This document shows positions 46,371 through 58,299 of a DNA stretch of 64,000 bases, piece after piece. Positions within the stretch are counted from its first letter, which is position 1; each line of letters starts with the position of its first letter. Origin of the DNA: Parasponia andersonii (taxonomy: Eukaryota; Streptophyta; Magnoliopsida; Rosales; Cannabaceae); assembly GCA_002914805.1 (NCBI GenBank), contig JXTB01000105.1, positions 128,879 through 192,878 of the forward strand, in the 5' to 3' direction. The translations under genes and the position numbers were made by a program. The notes below the pieces were generated by a model. That model saw only the letters and a program-made list of their open reading frames with translations, did no database searches and was not told the origin of the DNA.

Positions 46371-47165
46371 CTAGATAAACAAATAATTTAAAAGGGGAAA
46401 AAAATCAAACATAAAATCTCGAATACAATTGTGTGTACGTGTGAGCCAAGAGCCTAAGACTATTCTAGTGCTCCCTATTTTCCAGTGACAAAGTGCACCA
46501 TTCTTATTAATTCACAATAAGACACCACAATAACTTCAGTAGTAAAAAAGCCAAAAGTAATAATTTCTTCAGGGTAGGCTAAATATGCATTAAAAAGAAA
46601 GAAATAAATTAACCAAAACTCATGCTCTAGAGTCCACGTGGGGTCACCAACTAGTTCATTCCTAATTCCAAAAACATGATAAAGAACCCAAGTAATAGTT
46701 TGTAATGGCAAAAAATAACTTCACAAAAATAAAATAAAATAAAATATTGTGTAATCATGATACCAAGGTGACATACTAATCCAAAAGCATAATCTAAACC
46801 CCAACTGCAATAAACAGCAAAAACAACATCCAAAATTCAATCCCACCATAACTCTCACAAGAAAATCTCCCAAAAATTAACAAAATAATAACAATACAAC
46901 GCCCTAGAATTCATTTTGCCCGTCTATATAATTACAAAATCATACCAGAAAAATATTGACAATTTTGAAAATCCAAGAAAATTAAATCGCAATAAACAAA
47001 ATCAAATAACTCAATCAGAACCTCCAAAATAGACCCAAATCAAATCTGACCATCGTCATCATCACAAGAACACGATAGACCGATTCAATTTCAGAAATTA
47101 ATTAAAAAAAAAAAAAAAAAAAAGGACAGAGAATCGATTAGGTTACATGAATCAAAATAACTCAC
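46371..47165 (-). other. Leader intron of the ATI gene
   Basis: On the minus strand a donor CGAGG|GTGAG-type site (GTGAGT at 47165-47160) and an acceptor TTTATCTAG at 46371-46379, ten bases before the start codon, bracket a 795-bp AT-rich intron in the 5' UTR. The non-coding first exon would be about 47166-47230 (purine/pyrimidine mix with CGATCGCTCTACGCTCCC). Leader introns of this type often raise expression; that is general knowledge, not shown here. Confidence 0.7.
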
Positions 47166-47340
47166 CGAGGCGAAAGAGACGAAATCTAGGGAGCGTAGAG
47201 CGATCGAGAGATCGAAAATTGAGAAAATGAAAACTTGTAAAAGCTAAAAAATGGACCAAGATTGAGTCTAATATAATACATATATGTTTATATCGATGGT
47301 ACGGATATTCAATACAATTTGTTCGTATGGGGGGGTAAGA

Positions 47341-47439
47341 ATGAGAAAAATTATTATGGATGACGCAACTGGCACTACCGGTAAAGTTGCAGTTTTCTAT
47401 GAAGGTCGTGTACCGGGTATCATAGGTTTCGGTTATTGA
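47341..47439 (+). other. Short open frame, 32 codons, divergent from ATI
   Basis: An ATG after GGGGGGGTAAGA opens a frame encoding a 32-residue product that contains DDATGTTGKVAVFYEGR and ends IIGFGY. Its GC content is well above the surrounding DNA. It could be the first part of a divergent transcript, a fragment of something foreign, or chance. No family is recognised. Confidence 0.2.
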
Positions 47440-47642
47440 TCGACATTTTACTGGGTCCGTGCTTGTGAGTTACTTCTAGGGGCTTCAAGTTCAATTATAT
47501 AATGTAATCTGAGGGCCGAAAAAACCGCTTGCGTGCGATTTGAGACAAGGAATTTACTGCTACCCTGCTGCGAACTGCGAACCTGTTCTTTTTTTTTTTT
47601 TTTTTGGCTTGCTACGTGGGCTTTCAATTGCTCTCGTCACGA

Positions 47643-47759
47643 CACGTGGTTTTGGCTTGTAATATCAGACGTGATTAGTATTTTTATCTGAAATGGGATA
47701 TACTAGATTTAGTCTCTTTTCTAGCTTATTATTAGCGATTTTTAGGGACGTAGCACGTG
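47643..47759. promoter_or_regulatory. Two G-box/ABRE motifs upstream of ATI
   Basis: GACACGTGG (CACGTG at 47643-47648) and AGCACGTGGC (CACGTG at 47754-47759) lie about 415 and 525 bp upstream of the presumed ATI start. Both have the ACGTGG core of abscisic-acid response elements bound by bZIP factors. Confidence 0.45.
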
Positions 47760-48079
47760 GCGGCCAGAGAATACTCCTCTGCCTCCTAAATTTTCCACTG
47801 TCCCAGCCAGCGGGCTATTTGGCCCCCTCGACTATTTAAGCTGTGACGATTTGGATTTTCAATTTTCGTCATTTAGACCCGAATTCCATATTTCCTGGCC
47901 AAGGTGCCGAAATCAGTGACGGGCGTGAAAAATTTCACGGAATTCATCCCTTTGGAGCACATGACCTCCTCTGAGAGTGTAGAGGAAGGGTAAAAATGAA
48001 CTTTTCCCATTTAGGATTCAAAACAACGGGCAAATTAGGAGGTACTTAGAGCTTTTAGAATTGTTGCTGAATAATGTAA

Positions 48080-49251
48080 GGGTCATTTGGTACGGGCTCA
48101 TGTAAATTTTTAAATTAATGGGAATGATAAAAAAAAAAAATTACGTGATTGTCTCATCTCTGGATTATTGTGTTTGGTACATATTGTAATATTGTTCATG
48201 ATTTTTAAGAATATTGAAAAACTTTGTTTGGATAATCATATGAATATATTAATCTTTTATGAAAATTCACCTTAAATAATAATAAAAAATCAATTGTTGT
48301 AAAGAGCAAAAACTTTATTGAAATTATATGAAATGGGAAAGTAACTTTTTCATGTTAAAAATTAGAACAAGTATAATATTATAAAAATTTCAGTGTAGCC
48401 TATAAAAGAAAAAACGGAGGGTTAAAAAAGGAAAGAAAAAAAAATCCACCGTAACTTCGAATTTCACAATTTTAAATGAACAAATAAACCTTTTTAAAGC
48501 ATAAAATATATAAGCAAATTCAACGATTTTTTTTTCCTGTGAATGGGTGAAAGGAAATAAATTTCTACTAAAAGAAAAAGCGATTTTAATATTCTGGACA
48601 TGGTATTGGAGCTTGTAACTCAGGTTGCCTCTCGTTTTAGAGCTGGAAATCACCATTGTTGACTTTCACGAAAGAAAAATGCTCACTCAACCTAAACCTT
48701 CTCACTGAAGATTATGCAAATTCATAGAAAAAAAAATCGACAATAAACACAGAACCAAAAAAAGTCAAATATTCACATGATGGAATCTCAAATCCTTCAA
48801 TCCCCATAGTCTCAAAAACCCAAGTTTTAAATTGAATGAAATTATACCCAGATCACTCTAATTAAAAGAAAAATCAAATAAATTCAAGTAAAGAGCAAAG
48901 TAAATGAAATGAAAGCTGGTATAGATGGAGACGCAACGATGAGTGGTGACAACGACGAATGGCTGCGACGACGACGAACGACGGCGACAGTGACAACATC
49001 GACGAGTGGTTGAGGGGAAAAGATAAACCCACTAAGACGGAGTTTTGTTGTTTTTATTTTTGTTTTTGACGGTGGATTTTGGATGGAGGTGATGTAAAAA
49101 CAACCTGTTCTGGTAGGTATCATTTCACACCTGAGTAAGTGGATGTGAATCCTTAGGAGAAAACATTCCCTGGTTTAAAAAAAATACGAAACGTAGTGAT
49201 GCGTTGAGATACCCATCACCATCCAAAGATTATTCTATCCCAAACAGCGCC
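48080..49251. mobile_element. PIF/Harbinger-like element nested in the Mutator-like element
   Basis: The left end GGGTCATTTGGTACGGG and the complement of the right end, GGCGCTGTTTGGGATAG, form degenerate inverted termini. Both are flanked by TAA (48077-48079 and 49252-49254), the 3-bp target duplication of this superfamily. The interior contains a CGA/ACG-rich stretch at about 48935-49015. No transposase frame is seen. Confidence 0.65.
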
Positions 49252-49739
49252 TAAAAAGATTGGGACAGAACTAAGGATTCCTTTGCAGCATAACTAAGGA
49301 TTTGGGAGGCCATATTTGTGACTCTTAAGATAAAAAATCGAGAAAAATCAAAAGCAACAAGGGTTAGAGTGATGTCAACTTTATCACAAAAACGAATTAA
49401 ACCATCCGAATCTGGTAAGGAGTTTTTGGTTTTTTCTTTCTTAAATATGAATGGGTTAAATTCTAGGTCCTATGCGGGCTTATTTCTTAGTTTATATTTC
49501 TTAAGTTCGAATTAATTTGTGAGTTTATTTGAGAATAAGAATGGAATGTATAAGGTAATTTTTTTTTTTTTTTTTTTAAAATGTTCATACTAGGCTTGAT
49601 AATTGGTCTTGTGTTTAGTGTTTTTATGTTCAAAATAATTATTTAAATGGTTGAAATTGATTGTTTAATACTGAATTATTAATAAAATATTTGTTTATAG
49701 TGGGTTGAGATTTCTTTTGTTATTTTTTTTTTCTCTGTT

Positions 49740-49870
49740 TCACTGCTTATTGTTTTGTTATATATGGTTTTCTCGCTCGCTTATATGCTTACAGATTTTG
49801 ATGTCTCATTGCTTATTGTTTCGTTATATATGGTTTTGTTGTTCGCTTATATACTTACAGATTTTAATGA
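49740..49870 (+). repeat. ~64-bp tandem duplication inside the Mutator-like element
   Basis: TTATTGTTTTGTTATATATG...CGCTTATATGCTTACAGATT is followed by TTATTGTTTCGTTATATATG...CGCTTATATACTTACAGATT. Confidence 0.9.
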
Positions 49871-50203
49871 CTTACCTCCGATCTCTGAGTCTTGCGAATT
49901 TGAGGTAGATAAATTAATTGGTGTAGAAGAAACTTATACTCTTACTATGAGGAAATGGAGGTGGGCTTAGAAGACCTATATTATGAGCAATCTGATGAGG
50001 AACCCATGGGTAAAAAGAAGGGTGAATAAGAAAGAATATGGTGCAACGACATCTAACATGGATGGATTCCGTTAAGTTTTTCACCTTCGGCACTTATTTC
50101 GGCACCTTAGCTAAGAAATAGAAAATATGGGGTCTAAATGGCTAAAATTGAAAATGCAGGGTAAATCATCACACAGCTTAAATAGTCGAGGAGGCAAATG
50201 GGC

Positions 50204-51690
50204 CTAATACCAGTCTTAGCCCCATCTTTGTTAAACGGGTCGGGATCAAGGGCAGAGGCGGGAAATGATAGCCAGGTTCAGTTTTTCTCATGGGTTTCAT
50301 TTAGTCGTTTTGTATATAAAAAGAAAAACTAGTAAAAAATAAATAAAAAGGTAAACATTAATTAATTAATTATGATAATAATACTAATTTTAACTTTTTC
50401 AAATATTTATTCTATATCTAATTTTGTATCCTATATATATATAACACGTTAATAAATTAATTACAATAAGTAGACGGGTGGGTTTGGGATGAGTTTTCCA
50501 TTCTCTGCCCATTTCACCAGGGTACTGTTTCGTTGTGATAAACTGATATCTTTATTTATTATTTTACTGCTTAATTTGTGAATTTCGTTAAAAAGAGAGC
50601 ACATGTTGTTGGCTCATTAGATTTGAATTCCTTTTACTAAGATGTAATAACTCATGCCCAAATTCAACTAATTAATTTAGCTCGAAAAAGAAAAGCTCAT
50701 CTAATGAATTAATGTCATTCGACATTAAAATTTTAAATTGCATGAAAAAAGTTCAAAATTTAAAGGATGTTGTATTAATGCACTGATTATACATAATTGG
50801 AGTGCGGAGTTAATACCCACCAAAAAAAAAAAAAAAACACAGACTACAAGAAAGTTATACTACTGCTGAGTACACTATCAATTTTTGACAGACATGTATA
50901 ACTAGTAAAATAAAATAAAATATAATTGTTCGCAAAAAAATATAATTAAAGTAATAAATTCTCTAGTGTTTAATATGGATTAGGTGAAGATGTCCAACGC
51001 TAGAAAAGGTCAATAAACCTAATCAGTTGAAATAGTGAAACTTATAATATATTTAAAAGCGTTCAATTATTTCGTTGAATTATCATATATCTTTACTATG
51101 CGTTATTATTAATAATAAAGCTTATAAACCACAAAACTAAAGTAAAAATATACACCAATATTAACACTAATAATTAATAAAGTAGTCTATCAAACCACAG
51201 ACCTGTATAGAAATAACATGAAAAGAAATAAGAAAAACTAAAAGCCTTGGTGCAAATCCCATCATGAGTTCCCTTACTTCAAATGATGTCATGCATTGTT
51301 AATTGTTATAGTGATCCTCTAAAGTTTAGCTTAGTCTAAAATACTTGGACCAAATGCTAAGTGAATTCTTATTCTTTCCTCTTTCTTTCTTCTTTGGTTC
51401 CCTTCCCCACCTTTTTTTAATCTTTTTTTTCCTTTTTTTTTTTTTTTTCCTCTTCATGTTAATCTCTAGACTGCAAATATTGTGAAAGGAAAAAAAAAAA
51501 AAAACTTTGGTTGAACTGGCTAGCCGACGTTACCTCGACATATGAAATGAGTCACCACCTGTAATATTTTAGCACGATTGAACTGTTTATTGGACCGATT
51601 TTATTATATTTTTGCTGAATGATTGCGTTCATATGAAGAAAATAAAAATAAAGAGATATTAAAAGGAAAACAAAAAAGAAAGAAAGAGAA
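50204..51690. other. AT-rich intergenic DNA, nothing recognised
   Basis: No gene, RNA or paired termini seen. Poly(A), poly(T) and pyrimidine runs lie near 50821-50836, 51420-51450 and 51490-51503. Confidence 0.55.
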
Positions 51691-51884
51691 TAATGATTGC
51701 TTCCAAGTTCCAGCATGTGTGATTTATTATTATTTATTTATACTATAGGGTATGGCAATAGTCAGACAAAGAGTGGTGGACGTGGTATGCATTTTACAAA
51801 CATCCATACCCAAAAATATCTTGCAAGTGACGGAACGTTGAAGCTATTGTTTCTCACCACTCTTATCATGATTTTGGACCTATC

Positions 51885-51887
<3 letters not shown>

Positions 51888-51924
<37 letters not shown>
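51888..51924 (+). repeat. (CT)n microsatellite
   Basis: About 17 CT units followed by T-rich and TA-rich sequence. Confidence 0.95.
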
Positions 51925-51928
<4 letters not shown>

Positions 51929-52320
51929 AAATTTATATATATATTTTTTAATGGCTGGCCTGAAACACGAGAATCAACGGAGAAAATTTCGAGTTACATT
52001 TTGATATTTTCCAAACGAACTGTTTATATATATATATATATATATGATATTTCGTTTCTCTCCCTTGAAGGAGATTTCATAATTACTTACAATATACAGG
52101 GATTAGAACTTAAATAGGTCTGTTTTCCGGTCTATTAATTCTTTCTTTTTTGAATTAATGGAAGAAAGATTTAATAGGCCATGAAAACAGACCCATTTAA
52201 TTCTTTCTAAAAGGATTGAGTAACCAACACAAAGCTTTTGTTTAAGTTTTTTTAATTTTTTCGCTTCAATTTTCTTTGAGAATTAATTATATGGCTGGAA
52301 TATATATATATATATATAGA

Positions 52321-52553
52321 GGTTGCCAATCTAATAGGTATTTTTTTTCTTTATTTATGGGTATGTATTTTTTTTTTAGCCGTTGAATCAACGTGATCCA
52401 ATGACTATAATAAAGCACATGAAAATACGTGCATCATTAATGCTCTTTCTCTCTTATTTTTTACAATAAAAAAATATGCATACTAAATTTTCATTGGCCA
52501 AATTGATACTTACCCATAGGTAAAAAAATATATATATCTACTGGATTGGTGCC
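52321..52553 (-). mobile_element. TA-embedded MITE, copy 3 (inverted)
   Basis: Read on the minus strand it gives GGCACCAATCCAGTAG, AATGAAAATTTAGTATGCAT and ATTGGATCACGTTGATTCAA-like words matching copies 1 and 2. It is flanked by TA tracts on both sides. Confidence 0.82.
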
Positions 52554-52584
<31 letters not shown>

Positions 52585-52627
52585 TATCTAAACTAGTTAT
52601 AAAGTTGAGTGTTAGTGTGTTCACGGT

Positions 52628-53049
52628 TAGAGCTGTAAATATAGGCAGCCCGGTCCGATTTGAGGAGAAATTCGGGCTAGACCGAGCAGGGTCGAGAATA
52701 GAAGCGGGTCGGGCCAGGCTGGCCCGCAAAGCATTTTTGAAAGCCCAGCTCGATGCGGCAGTCCGCAGGGCCAAAGTTCCGAGCCGGGCCGAGTTGGACT
52801 AAATCCGGGCCAAATCCAGCTCAGTTCGGTAATTTAAAAAAAAAAAAAACCAAAAAATGAAAAAATAAATAGAAAATAAATCTTTTTCAATAAAGAATAA
52901 AATTACAAATTACATACTACTTATTTAGTAAAATAAATAACTAAAATTAATAAGACAAATTTTAAAAAATAGAAGGAAAAAAAAATGTGCGGGTCAAGTG
53001 AACGGGCCGCAGACATACCCGTTAGACCCAGTCCAAATTTACAGCACTA
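52628..53049. mobile_element. hAT-type MITE, 422 bp, with target-site duplication
   Basis: The left end TAGAGCTGTAAAT pairs with the complement of the right end, TAGTGCTGTAAAT. Flanking octamers TTCACGGT (52620-52627) and TTCACAAT (53050-53057) agree at six of eight bases, the size expected for hAT. The interior is unusually GC-rich for this window (CCCGGTCCG, GGGCCAGG, CCGGGCC words). Confidence 0.78.
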
Positions 53050-53055
53050 TTCACA

Positions 53056-53154
53056 ATCTTAGTTTGATGGTATTTGCATCTCTTCCTAATGTGAAGATCC
53101 CAAATTCGAATTCCCACTTCCCAAATACAAAAAGAAGAAGAAAAAAAAAAAAAA
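53056..53154 (+). mobile_element. SINE-like element with A-rich tail
   Basis: ATCTTAGTTTGATGGTATTT resembles an A box. AAATTCGAATTCCC, 45 bases on, resembles a B box. The tail is AAAAAGAAGAAG followed by about 14 A residues. It directly adjoins the hAT MITE. Confidence 0.6.
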
Positions 53155-54129
53155 GATTGATTGGTAGTATTTTTTTTTAGTTTTCATTAAATCATTAATT
53201 AGCAAAATATTTAGAATTAAAATGAGAGTACAGTTAGGTATACTAGACTTAAATTTTGTCTATGAAACAACTATGTTTTGCCGAAGATGTGGAGTACGAA
53301 TTGACTTTTAGAAAAGATAATTAATTACAACTCAATTTGAATTGAGAGATATAATTATTAGTTGGATGAACCAATTCAATATATCATATATCTTTTTTCT
53401 TTTCAATAATAGTAAATTAGTTGATTAGCTTTTTTATATATTTTTTTATTTACCTTATACAGTCAATTTTGCGGTATAGAAAATGTCTATCGGTATTGTA
53501 CATTTGAACATGTAAGTGTATATAACGAATTAGATTAAATCTGACAATTTAGACGTACGTATAGCAGTATTAATTGGATTTTCTTTTTCATAATTTAGTG
53601 CAAAATTTTTGTTCATTACAAAAGCTTTTTGTTTGCCATGTTCTTGATGGGTATATATATATATATTATGCATATTGTATAAGCATTCATGCTCAGCTCC
53701 GACAGTATATATGCATTGGCGGATTTGATTCCATATATAAGTTGGAAATGGATATTTGCTACGGTTAATCACATCATCATATTCTATATTCTGTATAACA
53801 TATACAATAGAATTTTCTCAAATTAAAAAAATTTCATATTTATAATCTACATTCCCAAAATTGGTAGAACTCGTGATCATAATGCAGGGTTCAATGTGGA
53901 AGCTAGCTAGCTAGGTTTCACAACGATCTATCAGTTTGAGAATATTGGAGGAATTAGTGGTCAAAGTCCAGATTTTAATATCATATTTATTATTGGAAGA
54001 ATACGGTGAGAAAAGGGATTCTCTCTTTGATCCTCTTGAAAAATATTGAGGCAAATGGATGGCAGAAGAACCTGTCAACTTGAATATATGCAAAGTGATG
54101 TACCATGGAATATGATTTAGGTAAGGTCA
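53155..54129. other. AT-rich intergenic DNA, nothing recognised
   Basis: No gene, RNA gene or paired terminal repeat seen. Short TA run near 53652-53665. Confidence 0.5.
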
Positions 54130-56890
54130 TGATATCATTCAAAACCCTAACTTTTTCTAAAAATTTCATCTTCTTCTCTACTAAATTTTTCTCTTTTGAT
54201 TTCTATCCCACTAAAAAGTGAGATTCTCTGTTGTTAATTTCTCTTTCAGTAAGATTTTTTTCTTTTTTTCCTTTTTCCATAATAATCCTTCTATTTGTGT
54301 GAATGTCTTTCTCTCCCACATTTATTTTTATATGTCATATTTTGTCCCACCAGAATCTTGAGGACGTTTTATTATTTTTGTTGGTTTTTGTTATTTTTTT
54401 AATGGATTTCTTTGGATCTAAAGACTTGTTTGGCATAACTTCAAACTTTTTAGAGCCCAAAAATTATTTTTAAAAGTGTTTATATGAAATTTTATAAAAT
54501 CTTTTTCTATTTAAAAGATCCTTCTAATGAAATATCGATTCACTAATTTTTTTCAAGGAAGATCTTCTAATATTTTTATTTCATAGTCTCCAGCGAGTCC
54601 TAAGCCTTCTAAGATCTCTAAATCTAAATGAGTTTCAATATACACGATGCATTGTTCACGAAGATAAATTCTATTGGGATTGGTGTTATACTTGGGAATG
54701 ATAAAGTTAAAACTCTTGTTACTTTGTAAAAAAATCTTTAATCTCTTTGATACTTTAAAAGTAATTTTTTATGAATGTCAAGATCTTATGATGTTTTTGA
54801 GATTTACAATCCATTTGGCAGAAATTGATAATAAAGTTGATATGCTATGCTAAGCTCAACTATGATACGTCTAAAAATGATCTCAGCACTAAGTATTGTA
54901 CACTTGTATTAGAGATAGTAATGGTAGTTCTTGTCGCTTTATTTATTATTATAGTTGTTAGAGTCAAAAATTTTATGACTCATTCTATTGAATAAGTAGC
55001 CTTTTAAATGTATTTACGAATTTATGGAATTTATATATCTCAAAAAAAGGTAATTTATTTATAATTATAGACTATTTAGATTTAATATTAGTCTTCATTA
55101 GTAAGTATTCCACTACTATTTAATTATTTAGTGGTAAAATTTAATTAATTACTTAATCATTTTTAAATTATATAATTAGATTGACTTTTGCTCGTAAATA
55201 TATTATATTCCTCTTTATTCTACATAATCTCTTTATTATAGTCTCCACGACATTCATATTTTGTAGTACCTACGATTTTGTTATAATCTACAACTTTATT
55301 GACTTCTTATTCTAAATAGTTTAGTTTTGCCATTAAACTATCGCATTATGCTAACAATTAACGAGATATGAAATATAATTAGAAAGCGTATGAAAAAAAA
55401 AGCTCTATTTCTTTCTTTTCTACCGATTATGTAGTGAAGGAAACCCAAGAAATAGCTTCCTTGTGCCACTCTTTCCGTCATTTCATCTCTTCTCTCAACT
55501 TATGTAGCCATAGTGGTGTTTTGAGATTTTTTTAGATTCGTAATCGATGAAGGAGGAAGATATCTTAGATTTCTCTCTGATAGGGATTTTTTGTTTCATT
55601 TCTTTTCTTAATTTTTTTATTGTAATAAGTCCTTCCATTTTTGTGAAGGTTGTGTACCATAGATTTAGTTCTATGGATGTTTTGTTCTACTTGATTCTAG
55701 ATTTATGTGGGTTTTTTATTGTTTTTATGTTTTTGTTGGTGTTTTGTGGGTTTTCTTCTAGATCTAATGCTTTGAGAGCCCGATCTATAAGATTTACCAT
55801 GTCAGGAGTCTATTATAGCGTCTATTGATAGATGTTAGAAGTCTACAGTGACGTTTACTGATGGACTCCAAGAGTCTACTCTGAGGTTTACTAATAGACA
55901 CTAGAAGTCTATTGTGACATTTACCAATGAACACCAGAGATCTCTTGTGATATTTACTGATAGACGTCTTCAAAAGAATAAATGATGGCTTAAAGACCTA
56001 GTTTGGAGCTTATTGTCTCTGGAAATGATAAAATTTGTTTTGTTTGCTTTTTGTGGGACTGAATTATATTTCTTAATGTACTTAGTCTCATACTTGTCAG
56101 TTATGGATTTAGATGTTATTATTTTTTCTCTTTGTAGAGTGCTCTTTTGGACCTTTTGGTTGCATTTATTGTATTTGATAGAGCCATTTAATTGGTCATT
56201 AATATAATCCCATGAGGAATTTTATTTAGAAAAAAAAAAAAGAATTATATATGGCTTTAGAAAGTGGTATATATAGGGGAGGCTCAAAATTGTCTTTTGT
56301 AAAAAAAAAAAAAAAAACTCCATCTTTTCCTCAACAACTTTTCCATCGTGATCTTTATTTTACTGGGAAAGGAAATCCTTTTGATCTTCCTCTCTGGTAG
56401 AACTTTTATCGTTTTTTATTTTTCTTTCAATAATCCTTCTTTTTATGTGAAAGTTTTATTCTTGTTAATTTATGGAGGTTTTGTCTTACCTGATTCGGGA
56501 TCTGTATATATTTTATTTGTTATCCTACTAGGTTCTAGATCTGTTTTTATTTTATTTTGTTTTCTTTTTTGTTTTGTATTTTTCTTCTATATCTGAATTT
56601 TTTATGATCCAAATTTAGAATAAATTCAATGTATATGCTACACGATTCACCAAGACGAAGTTTATCAAGATTAGTATTTTGCTTAGAGATGATAAAGATT
56701 TAGATTTTGTAATGTTTATGAGATTCACTGTCCATGAGATAGAAATTAATTCCAATATTATTGTAAGTATGGTGAACTAGTATATCTAGTAATACTGTTG
56801 GTTAAATGAGCACTTTGTTAAGAGATAGTGGTGATAGCTTTTGTCACTTCATTGTTTGCTATAGAAATAAAGCAGCTCGTATAAGTGCTA
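54130..56890 (+). repeat. Cluster of diverged direct repeats
   Basis: The phrase AATAATCCTTCTATTTGTGTGAATG (near 54280) is echoed by AATAAGTCCTTCCATTTTTG (near 55625) and AATAATCCTTCTTTTTATGT (near 56430). A second module, GATGTTTTTGAGATTTACAA...GAGATAGTAATGGTAGTTCTTGTCGC (54790-54940), is echoed at 56710-56850 (AATGTTTATGAGATTCACTG...GAGATAGTGGTGATAGCTTTTGTCAC). These look like two or three old copies of one larger repeat. No coding frame is shared. Confidence 0.6.
55805..55972 (+). repeat. ~34-bp tandem repeat, five units
   Basis: Units follow GAAGTCTACTGTGACGTTTA then CTGATAGACACTA, e.g. GAAGTCTACAGTGACGTTTA, GAGTCTACTCTGAGGTTTAC, GAAGTCTATTGTGACATTTA and GAGATCTCTTGTGATATTTA. Confidence 0.88.
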
Positions 56891-57052
56891 ATATTAGTTT
56901 TTTTGAGTATCCACGGTTTGTTGTCATTATGAAATTTCTTATTGTAATGTTTATATTTTAGCAATTGGTTTATTTTAATAATAAATTTTCTTTTTATCAT
57001 AAAAATAGAATTATATGTGACTTGATCCATTCACATGATATATATATATATA

Positions 57053-57143
57053 NNNNNNNNNNNNNNNNNNNNNNNNNNNNNNNNNNNNNNNNNNNNNNNN
57101 NNNNNNNNNNNNNNNNNNNNNNNNNNNNNNNNNNNNNNNNNNN
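57053..57143. other. Assembly gap (91 N)
   Basis: Run of 91 unknown bases following a TA repeat. Any frame crossing it is meaningless. Confidence 0.99.
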
Positions 57144-58250
57144 CTTTATCCCAATTCACAATTTTGAAACTCATATACAAGTTAATCAAATTCACAGACT
57201 AAGACCTATTTTAAATCAAACTAACATATTGAATTTTAGCTTCAAAATTCAAGAATTCAAAAATACTTTTTTTAAAGAAAAAATAAAAACACCTATTTTA
57301 AATCAAATTCACAGATCCATTCACTATTAAAAAAAATTTACAGTTCCAATTTCATTTTTTTTTCCAGAAATTCAGGGTAGATACTATTATGATATTTTAA
57401 TATTTTCCTCTCAAACTTTAAATCCAAAAATCTATATTCTTAGTTTGAACTTTCAAAGTTTAAACTGCAATATAAATAAATTTCAAGGAAAAAAAAAAGG
57501 TCTTTTGTTTCCAAAAGAAAAAAAAAAACAGTATTTTAACCCTTCATATTCATGCACGAGACAAAATCCTACACAAAAAACAGAGTTTTTGAGTTCAATT
57601 CAATTCCCATTCATGAAATTCTTTTGCCCAAACCGAGAAAATGAACCATCAATAATAATTTTTACTAAGATGATGTTTCATCTTCCAAGTTCTACTTATC
57701 CCCCTCTAGGCACTCGTTCTACACCCCAACTCATCTATTTGACAAAGTGTTCAAGTTTACGAGAGGAAAACACCAGTAATTTGCTGGAATCGAACTCTGA
57801 AATGATGGAGCTGAGCACTTCCATTAAGTATTCATTCTAAAACTTATTTTACTTGACATTTGGAGGTGAAAACTGGGTTAATATTTGAGTTTTTTTTTCC
57901 CTCTCTCTAAAAAGATAGCTACTAGTAGGAAAAATGGATTTTTTTTTTCCCCCTTTCTCTAGAAGGGTCCTTCAAAATTATATGGCAAATGGAATATCCG
58001 GACCAGTCATAAGGGAGTATATGGTCTGTGTTAAAGAATGGCTCAAGATGAATAGCATCCCTCTACATATATATGGATAGCTTATAAGCATAACATCAAT
58101 TAATTTACCAATTTTATCATCTCTTAATAATTGAAGGTTTTATTTTCTATTCACAAAAACAAAAGTTGGTGTCGTTTGATCAAATTATTCTTACCTTAAA
58201 TTACTTTAGCGATTACACTCAAAACCCTTAGTAACTAAATATTAGTTAGG
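57144..58250. other. AT-rich intergenic DNA, nothing recognised
   Basis: A 131-codon open frame (57445-57840) is low-complexity, Lys/Asn/Phe/Ser-rich with no family signature; I do not accept it as a gene. Confidence 0.5.
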
Positions 58251-58299
58251 GAATGTTACACGTTTTATCAACTAAATAGAGATAATAACTAGTTGTGTC

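Larger units (their letters stand above)
47812..50203. mobile_element. Mutator-like non-autonomous element, ~2.4 kb
   Basis: Left arm: GGGCTATTTGGCCCCCTCGA, then CTATTTAAGCTGTG and, further in, AAGGTGCCGAAATCAGTG and TTCACGGAATTCATCC. The right arm, as complement, reads GGCCCATTTGCCTCCTCGAC, TATTTAAGCTGTGTGATGAT, AAGGTGCCGAAATAAGTGCC and TTAACGGAATCCATCC. The arms are about 160-190 bp. Long arms fit Mutator-like elements. No transposase frame is visible. The interior has been split by the element at 48080-49251. Confidence 0.85.

Noticed and set aside
55547-55828. 93-codon frame with many hydrophobic residues
   Set aside because: It lies in a repeat module and reflects T-rich DNA giving Phe, Leu and Val; there are no family features.
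56965-57330. Open frame running through the N gap
   Set aside because: Thirty-one residues are unknown; continuity across the gap is an artefact.
57445-57840. 131-codon open frame on the plus strand
   Set aside because: Composition is that expected of AT-rich DNA (Lys, Asn, Phe, Ser), with no family motif, no exon-like boundaries and no companion frames.
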